From Halorubrum hochsteinianum (GTDB lineage Archaea; Halobacteriota; Halobacteria; Halobacteriales; Haloferacaceae), in assembly GCF_023702125.1 (NCBI RefSeq), contig NZ_CP098415.1, positions 2,852,001 through 2,916,000 on the forward strand: DNA of 64,000 nucleotides. Reading direction: 5' to 3'. A program made the position numbers and the translations under genes. The first letter of the stretch is position 1. Each line of letters begins with the position of its first letter. The notes below the pieces were generated by a model. It saw nothing but the letters and a program-made list of their open reading frames with translations, was not told the DNA's origin and did no database searches. Positions 58,540 through 64,000 of the stretch are shown here, in pieces.

Positions 58540-59556
58540 ATGGATATTTATCAATGGAACGTCGCACAGATTGGTAGTGAGCCAACAGGAACGGCCAAAT
58601 ATGAACACGCTCTATCGCAGAATCACTCGGATATCGACGGGATTGAGGTTCATCAAATAAGGCGGCACGCTGAGGGATTTATGAGTACGATGCCCATTTC
58701 GTGGCTACTCCAATACAGATGTCACAACGCTGACCTCGTACACGCTACGTTCCAGACGGTTGCGCCTGCGGCTTTCGTTCATCGCCCAGAAAACTTTGTC
58801 GTGACTATTCACGATCTCGCGCCACTAGTGTACCCGAGTGAGGTTCGTGATATATCTCTTCGCCTCCAGTGGCAGTTGACGCCGCGGGCACTCAAATTGT
58901 CCGACAAGATAATCGCGATTTCAAACTACACCAAACAAGAGATTCAGCGCTTAACGGACATCTCTGGGTCAAAAATAGAAGTCATTCATCAGGGCATCGA
59001 CCACAGTCATTACAGACCGTTAGAGCAACAAAAGGCCCGAGATAGGTTGGGACTCAGCCATCAAGACACCTTCGTGTTAGTCGTATCTTCCAGTTTGGAA
59101 CACAAACGAATGGAGGAGGCAAAGCCAATTCTGGAAGCAGTAAGAGAGAAGCATCCTGACGTGAAGCTGCTGAAAGCCGGATACGGAGAGGAGCTGACGG
59201 GGGAACACGTGGTCAACACAGGGTGGATCGATGAAGATGATATGCCAGCCTTGTACAGCGCCGCAGACGTATATCTTCACCCGTCAGAGTATGAGGGGTT
59301 CGGGCTGCCCGTGCTTGAGGCAATGGCATGTGGTACGCCGGTCGTCGCCAGAGACGTGGCCAGCATCCCGGAGATCGTCGGTGATTGTTTCGACCTCGTT
59401 TCGCCGGATGCGCACCCTGAGGAGTTTGCCGATGCGATTTTCTCTAACTTGGATGTGGACTTACCGTATAGAGATGCCGTTGAGCGAAGCAGACACTTCT
59501 CGTGGGACAAGACGGCACGAGAAACTGCTGATGTGTATCGTAGTCTTCTGGACTAA
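58540..59556 (+). CDS. Glycosyltransferase family 4 protein
   Basis: A 338-residue GT4 (GT-B fold) enzyme. The N-terminal half has TGTAKYEHAL and ADLVHATFQTVAP. The C-terminal donor site holds the EX7E motif in EGFGLPVLEAMACGTPVVA, with HPSEYEGFG before it. It should add a hexose-type sugar to the growing lipid-linked glycan. Composition is intermediate. It converges with phosphatase-superfamily protein D. Confidence 0.9.
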   Translation: MDIYQWNVAQIGSEPTGTAKYEHALSQNHSDIDGIEVHQIRRHAEGFMSTMPISWLLQYRCHNADLVHATFQTVAPAAFVHRPENFVVTIHDLAPLVYPSEVRDISLRLQWQLTPRALKLSDKIIAISNYTKQEIQRLTDISGSKIEVIHQGIDHSHYRPLEQQKARDRLGLSHQDTFVLVVSSSLEHKRMEEAKPILEAVREKHPDVKLLKAGYGEELTGEHVVNTGWIDEDDMPALYSAADVYLHPSEYEGFGLPVLEAMACGTPVVARDVASIPEIVGDCFDLVSPDAHPEEFADAIFSNLDVDLPYRDAVERSRHFSWDKTARETADVYRSLLD

Positions 59557-59583
59557 GCATCTGCCCGTAGAAGTGAATGCCTG

Positions 59584-60546
59584 TTATCGATATCCCAAGC
59601 GCTTCAACCTCTTCTCAACCTCTTCCGGGTCGTAATCTCTCTGCTGATACTCGTTAGGAGTGATTGTAGCGTTATCTGTCGCTGTCGTTTCAACCCAGGG
59701 GACGCGACGCATTGAGGGGTGATGAACACCTCGACTGTGATCCCAGAGAAAACGTTCGCCCAGTGAGTTACCGTGGTCGCTGGTAATGGCCACCTTCGGA
59801 GCGTCGACATTGTTCAGAAGATTCTCAACCTCTTCTAGAACGTATCTCAGGTTTTCGACAAATCCGTCTTCTATATCTTCTTTTGTTAGTTCTCCAGCGA
59901 AGTGTTTCCGGTACATTTCATAGCCAAGTGACCACTCCTCTGCCAGTTCTACTTCTGTTCTATCGCCGGTGTGCTTAAGAAACGGCTTATGTGGTTGCAT
60001 ATAATGAACGATACACTTCTTCCAGTTATTGTCTCGAGTAGCCTGTATCGCTCTGTCGGTCACCACATGCGCTGGGGGTGCCGGAAGTTCGTCAGAATAT
60101 CCCTTATAGTCGTTCACATTGTCAAAATACTTAAAATTCTGTTTGTCCATCCACTTGGCGTGATGGTTTCCAGTAATATAGACTGTATCTGAAAGTATGT
60201 CGCCATACGATTTGTCGAAGGTGTTGTCGATCCATTCGTCAGAGTGCCCACCCACCGAATAGATACTACCAACCGATTCGATAAACTCGAAATCGTCGGC
60301 AACACGCTCTACCCATTCTGCCCGACATGCGTCGAGGACGATAAGTAGATCCCAGTCTCGCTCCCAGACAACAGTCGGAGACTCACCGGAGACAATATGA
60401 CGATAAATCAGCTCAGACGCTAATAGTGGAACTCCGTGCCACCCATAATTTTGTATAGGTCGAATCGGACGAGCAGCCTCCTCTAGTATTAGACTTGGAT
60501 CCCTAACAGCTTTTTTTAGATTATTCCAATTATATCTGTCCCTCAT
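59584..60546 (-). CDS. Alkaline-phosphatase-superfamily protein D
   Basis: A 320-residue fourth paralogue: LLIVLDACRAEWV, GGHSDEWI with the aligned serine, VHYMQPHKPF, ITSDHGNSLGERF, then HPSMRRVPW. Motifs for metal binding match proteins A-C, and true sulfatase Cys/Ser-x-Pro-x-Arg is again missing. It is separated from A-C by the mobile elements, so the family has expanded or spread across the island. ATG at 60546 (MRDRYNWNNL) aligns with the paralogue starts; an upstream ATG adds four residues. Confidence 0.78.
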   Translation of the reverse strand: MRDRYNWNNLKKAVRDPSLILEEAARPIRPIQNYGWHGVPLLASELIYRHIVSGESPTVVWERDWDLLIVLDACRAEWVERVADDFEFIESVGSIYSVGGHSDEWIDNTFDKSYGDILSDTVYITGNHHAKWMDKQNFKYFDNVNDYKGYSDELPAPPAHVVTDRAIQATRDNNWKKCIVHYMQPHKPFLKHTGDRTEVELAEEWSLGYEMYRKHFAGELTKEDIEDGFVENLRYVLEEVENLLNNVDAPKVAITSDHGNSLGERFLWDHSRGVHHPSMRRVPWVETTATDNATITPNEYQQRDYDPEEVEKRLKRLGYR

Positions 60547-60680
60547 CTGACTCCACACGAGCGCATGTCACACATTCGTACTTCAAAATCCCTGCGACGG
60601 CGTAAAACCGTTACGGGAATCTAATTGATGTCACGTTCTACTGTTTGAGTGGCGATTACGCTGTCGCCCTTACCGGAAGT

Positions 60681-60690
60681 TGTATATTTA
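60681..60690 (+). promoter_or_regulatory. TATA-like box of the FkbM methyltransferase gene
   Basis: TGTATATTTA, 22-31 nt before the ATG at 60712. Confidence 0.5.
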
Positions 60691-60711
60691 CTGGTTTAAT
60701 TTGTAAGCATA

Positions 60712-61467
60712 ATGGGGTTGCTGAAGCGGACCATATCTGCTGTTCGTGATCAGGGACTTATATACGTAGTACGCGAAGCGCTACCTCACATCCACAATCA
60801 TTACATACGGGAACGCCTGTGGAGGAAAGAAAAAGTTTTGAACGGAATCAAAACCCGCTCCCACCGCATTGGGGACAACATTGTGCCTTGGCAAGCAGGA
60901 CACCCTGACCCAGATCTCTACGAAGCAGCAATTATTGATAGTTTACGAGACCATGTACGGAATGGAGATAGCGTACTGATTGTCGGCGGCGGATGGGGCG
61001 TTTCAACGGTAGTAGCAGCCAAAGAAACAGGTGAAGCAGGAAACGTCCATACATACGAAGCTTCACCAAAATACTCTGGATATGTTCGCGAAACTGCGGC
61101 ATTGAATGATGTCCAAGATACAGTGACAGTTACGAACAAGGCAGTATCTCACACAGTGTCTACCTTCGGAGATGACAATTCGGCTAACCCGCTACATCCG
61201 TCAGAGCTAACAGAATGTGACGTACTCGAACTAGATTGTGAGGGTGCTGAATTATCGATTATTTCGAAGATGGATATCCGGCCACGGACTATTATCGTCG
61301 AAACACATGGTGTCTACGATTCCTCAACTGAGGAAATAACGGAAATTCTCAATGAGATAGGTTACATAGTACAGTCGGTGGAGTTGGCGGAACGCGGTAA
61401 TCTGGAGTCAATGTGCCGCAATCAGGACGTCCGAGTGGTCGTTGCTATTAGGGGAGAAATATGTTAA
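60712..61467 (+). CDS. FkbM family methyltransferase
   Basis: A 251-residue SAM-dependent methyltransferase. The SAM-binding start is SVLIVGGGWGVSTVVAAKETG. NVHTYEASPKYSGYVRETAALN and CDVLELDCEGAELSIISKM are typical FkbM signatures. Some haloarchaeal homologues methylate uronic acids of N-glycans. That is the most likely role given the neighbouring dehydrogenase. A+T-rich. It overlaps the following GT4 gene by 7 bases, so the two are one unit. Confidence 0.85.
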   Translation: MGLLKRTISAVRDQGLIYVVREALPHIHNHYIRERLWRKEKVLNGIKTRSHRIGDNIVPWQAGHPDPDLYEAAIIDSLRDHVRNGDSVLIVGGGWGVSTVVAAKETGEAGNVHTYEASPKYSGYVRETAALNDVQDTVTVTNKAVSHTVSTFGDDNSANPLHPSELTECDVLELDCEGAELSIISKMDIRPRTIIVETHGVYDSSTEEITEILNEIGYIVQSVELAERGNLESMCRNQDVRVVVAIRGEIC

Positions 61468-62645
61468 AATTTCTGAAAAACACACGAAGTAATTCTAACA
61501 CCCAAGTTATTGATAAACGAATCGCCGTCGCGCACTGGGGCGAACACGCCAACGGCGGCGGCGACCGACTCGCATGGGAATTGTCTCGGGTGTTCTCCGA
61601 CGCGCCGTTTTACGTGGGATACCGCGATGCCAATATTGAACCCGATGACATCGAATCGACGCAGCTCATTACGGGTCGGTTTCTGGAGCGGGCGCTGGAA
61701 CGCGGCGGGATAGCTCGACAGTTCGCACACCTCTTAGGGTGGCAGTTGGCCGAGCCACTTCGCGAGTACGACGTGCTGGTCACGTCGGGAAACGAACCGT
61801 TGTTCTACGTCCCGCCGGACGACCAGGTCTGGGTGGCGTATATCCACCACACGAATCGGCGACAGTCCGATCAGATCGCGGAAGTGGCATCGTCACGCGT
61901 CCGCCCGCTGAAGCTCCTGTTGTACTACGCGATGCGGGTCGCGTACGATCACAACACACACAAACCGGACCGATTCGTCGTGAACTCGGAGATCGTAAAG
62001 CGCCGTGTGGTCAGATACTGGGGAGTCCCCGAAGAGAAGGTGGCTGTCGTGTATCCGCCGGTAGCGACAGACGAGTATTCACCGACCGAGGAGCCGACCG
62101 GCGACTACTACCTAACGCTCTCACGCCTCGACTGGCACAAGGACATTGACGGGATAGTCCGAGCATTCAACGAGTCGGGCCACCGACTGGTCGTGGCCGG
62201 TGACGGGCCTGAACGCGACCGACTCGAATCGATCGCCGACGAAAACGTCGAATTTGCCGGATTCGTGTCGGAAGCACAAAAACGAGAGTTACTCGCGGGA
62301 GCGAAAGCGTTCGTGTTCAACGGTCGCGACGAAGACTTCGGGATCGCGCCGGTGGAAGCACTCGCTTCGGGAACGCCGCTACTCGGTGTTAAGGAAGGAA
62401 TGACGCAGTATCATGTTGTCCCCGGAAAGAACGGCTATCATCACTCACGATCGGGAGTTCCTCAGTCGATCGTCGATTCCGTGGAGAGGTTCGAATCGCA
62501 GGGAGTGTCGTGGGCTCCAGATCGGATCGCGGAGTTCGCCGATCGATTCTCCGTGTCGGCGTTCCACGATCGAGTTCACGAGGTCGTCGAACAGACCATC
62601 GACGAAACGGATGTTGAACCAGACTGGTACGCGGACCTCGCGTGA
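61461..62645 (+). CDS. Glycosyltransferase family 4 protein with A+T-rich N-terminal segment
   Basis: A 394-residue GT-B enzyme. A core beginning RIAVAHWGEHANGGGDRLAWEL (about residue 21) matches the usual N-terminus of this group. The donor half contains YYLTLSRLDWHKDIDGIVRAF and EDFGIAPVEALASGTPLLGV (EX7E-type). The first about 20 codons are A+T-rich and the rest G+C-rich, so the front appears replaced. Sugar donor is unknown. Overlap with the methyltransferase implies co-expression. Confidence 0.87.
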   Translation: MLKFLKNTRSNSNTQVIDKRIAVAHWGEHANGGGDRLAWELSRVFSDAPFYVGYRDANIEPDDIESTQLITGRFLERALERGGIARQFAHLLGWQLAEPLREYDVLVTSGNEPLFYVPPDDQVWVAYIHHTNRRQSDQIAEVASSRVRPLKLLLYYAMRVAYDHNTHKPDRFVVNSEIVKRRVVRYWGVPEEKVAVVYPPVATDEYSPTEEPTGDYYLTLSRLDWHKDIDGIVRAFNESGHRLVVAGDGPERDRLESIADENVEFAGFVSEAQKRELLAGAKAFVFNGRDEDFGIAPVEALASGTPLLGVKEGMTQYHVVPGKNGYHHSRSGVPQSIVDSVERFESQGVSWAPDRIAEFADRFSVSAFHDRVHEVVEQTIDETDVEPDWYADLA

Positions 62646-62652
62646 GGATGAA

Positions 62653-63591
62653 TCAGGCGTTCGCCTTCTCCACTAATTCAGGAGTCACCATCGCGTACAG
62701 ATACCCCAGCCCGACAGCCATAGTGAACGCTCCGATCGCCCCGAGTTGTGTCACCGCCGCCGTCGACGGCGACCGAACTAATCCCTCTATCCGCCGCGGC
62801 ACTCGGTCTGTCAGCAACCACTTCAGGTAGTCTCCCTTCGCGTCGGGCGCGTCCGGATACAGGAGGTCCATCACACGTTTGGAATACCCTTGCCAGAACG
62901 ACCGGTACAGGAGCCACCGGAACTCCCCACGGTACTCGAATAGCGTGTGATGAACGACCGCATCCTCGGTGTACACCATTCCCTGTCCAAGCTCTTCCAA
63001 TAGGCGGATTCCCACCGGAGCCTCGTGCGCCTGAAGGTGTTTGTCGCCCTTTCGACCCGTTTTCGGGTCGTATCCGCCGACTTTCAGAAATGCCTCTCGC
63101 CGATACGAGATGTTCGACCCGTACGTGTTCCGGACTTCCTCGCCGTCCTCAGCGAACCCCGGTTCAACGCAGCCGACGAGCCAGTAGAACTCTTCAGGGA
63201 AGAAATCGGGGCGTTCGCCCTGCCAGTTCGGCCGTACATCACCACCAGCAGCAATCGCATCAGTTTCCTCGTACACCGCAACGAGGTTCGCAATCCAGTC
63301 CTCCTCGGCCACACCGTCGTCGTCGATGAACGCGACGATTTCGCCCGAAGCCAACTCCGCGCCCTCCGTCCGACTGTACGAGATTCCGCGGTTCTCGTCG
63401 TTGTCGTGAATCACGACGTTTTCACGATTCCCAAAGTCGTCGACTGCGTGCTCGTACACCTCGGGATTTCCGTCGATCACCAACACGACCTCGATCGGGT
63501 CGTACGTCTGCGCGAGGGCGCTCTCGACGGCTTCGGTGAACACGTCGTAGCGCTCCATCGTGTACGTACAGACGACGACGGAGACCTTCAT
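62653..63591 (-). CDS. Glycosyltransferase family 2 protein (AglG/AglE-like)
   Basis: A 312-residue GT-A enzyme with a C-terminal membrane region. It starts VSVVVCTYTMERYDVFTEAV, the AglG/AglE type, with the metal motif FIDDDGVAEEDW. WQGYSKRVMDLLYP and a final hydrophobic helix (about 280-306) are typical. The closest known Haloferax relatives (AglG, AglE) add glucuronic acid-type sugars to dolichyl phosphate-linked glycans. ATG at 63591 is chosen; an upstream extension has no similarity. Divergent from aglB. Confidence 0.85.
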   Translation of the reverse strand: MKVSVVVCTYTMERYDVFTEAVESALAQTYDPIEVVLVIDGNPEVYEHAVDDFGNRENVVIHDNDENRGISYSRTEGAELASGEIVAFIDDDGVAEEDWIANLVAVYEETDAIAAGGDVRPNWQGERPDFFPEEFYWLVGCVEPGFAEDGEEVRNTYGSNISYRREAFLKVGGYDPKTGRKGDKHLQAHEAPVGIRLLEELGQGMVYTEDAVVHHTLFEYRGEFRWLLYRSFWQGYSKRVMDLLYPDAPDAKGDYLKWLLTDRVPRRIEGLVRSPSTAAVTQLGAIGAFTMAVGLGYLYAMVTPELVEKANA

Positions 63592-63688
63592 TGGACTCAA
63601 ATTTCCGCCCGGATCAATAAGGATTCTGAACGCGTCGTCGGGCGGTATATAACAAGCCTTATGGAGGTTTTGGTGTTCACCACGTACA

Positions 63689-64000
63689 ATGAGCGCGCAA
63701 ACAGACACCGACGAGGACGGAGAGCGGTCTGCTCTCGACGTCCTCCAACGGTGGTACCACGTCCCGCTCCTCCTCGGGGCCGTGGCCTTCATGCTGTGGA
63801 CTCGCCTCCGGTCGTACGGCAACTTCACTCAAAACGGCGAAGTGTACTTCCGCGGCAACGACCCGTGGTACCACCTCCGCGAGACGACGTATCTCATGGA
63901 GAACTATCCGAACACGCTCCCGTTCGACCCGTGGACCGGGTTCCCAGTCGGCCGAAGTGCCGGCCAGTTCGGGACGCTCTGGGACCACATCATGGCGGTG
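63689..64000 (+). CDS. aglB: Oligosaccharyltransferase AglB (STT3), 5' part only
   Basis: The first 104 codons of the archaeal N-glycosylation oligosaccharyltransferase, cut by the right edge. A helix (about 24-39) is followed by the extracytoplasmic DxW-type motif GNDPWYHLRETTYLMENYP, with Asp58 as a likely metal ligand of the catalytic site, and FDPWTGFPVGRSAGQFG, which is highly conserved in haloarchaeal AglB. The remaining about 900 residues, including WWDYG, are outside the window. It is divergent from the AglG-like gene and closes the glycan locus. Confidence 0.92.
   Translation, partial: MSAQTDTDEDGERSALDVLQRWYHVPLLLGAVAFMLWTRLRSYGNFTQNGEVYFRGNDPWYHLRETTYLMENYPNTLPFDPWTGFPVGRSAGQFGTLWDHIMAV

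Noticed and set aside
51087-60546. Calling the four phosphatase-superfamily proteins sulfatases
   Set aside because: The formylglycine motif is absent in all four. The superfamily assignment is supported but the sulfatase activity is not.
1-64000. CRISPR array or cas genes
   Set aside because: No regularly spaced identical repeats and no Cas-like protein were found anywhere.

Overview
The window is haloarchaeal chromosome, most likely Halorubrum or a close relative. The evidence is very high G+C with GAC/GTC-rich codon use, acidic proteins, TATA-like boxes about 25-34 nt upstream of start codons (leaderless style), archaeosine synthase, halocyanin, digeranylgeranyl-type reductase, Tat lipoproteins and an N-glycosylation (agl) locus. 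The genus is inferred from overall character and was not tested by search.

Positions 1-45.6 kb are ordinary G+C-rich core or semi-core genome. In order they hold: a PAC2 protein; a thiolase with its DUF35 partner; two sensor histidine kinases; a tandem glyoxalase; UbiA-like, EamA and MATE membrane proteins; a universal stress protein; archaeosine synthase (arcS); an M20 amidohydrolase; a structured repeat element (about 16.33-16.69 kb); Rieske, geranylgeranyl reductase and 2Fe-2S ferredoxin genes; a complete BMP-type nucleoside ABC importer operon (19.5-24.9 kb, minus strand); a phosphohexomutase and an acylphosphatase; an HxlR/DoxX divergent pair; an ABC-2 exporter operon in which one permease is fused to a PrsW-type membrane protease domain; menD; a ring-cleaving dioxygenase/hydrolase pair (mhqO/mhqD-like); and a DUF2249-cupin gene and a halocyanin, each preceded by a similar CGAAC-type palindrome.

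From 45.8 kb to the right edge lies a surface-glycan/N-glycosylation locus. It holds a UDP-glucose/GDP-mannose dehydrogenase split by a 471-residue intein, a sugar nucleotidyltransferase, a flippase, four paralogous alkaline-phosphatase-superfamily proteins, a GT61 glycosyltransferase, a polysaccharide pyruvyl transferase, two GT4 glycosyltransferases, an FkbM methyltransferase, an AglG-like GT2 and the start of aglB (oligosaccharyltransferase). About 51-61.5 kb is markedly A+T-richer and is broken up by two intact IS6-type insertion sequences and one decayed one. This is a typical hypervariable glycan island between conserved ends (aglM/aglF on one side, aglG/aglB on the other).

Working model: the dehydrogenase and nucleotidyltransferase make activated uronic acid precursors. 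The glycosyltransferases, pyruvyl transferase and methyltransferase build and decorate a lipid-linked glycan. The flippase moves it across the membrane and AglB transfers it to protein. The four phosphatase-superfamily proteins have no assigned role and are the most interesting unknowns. No tRNA, rRNA or CRISPR array was found.
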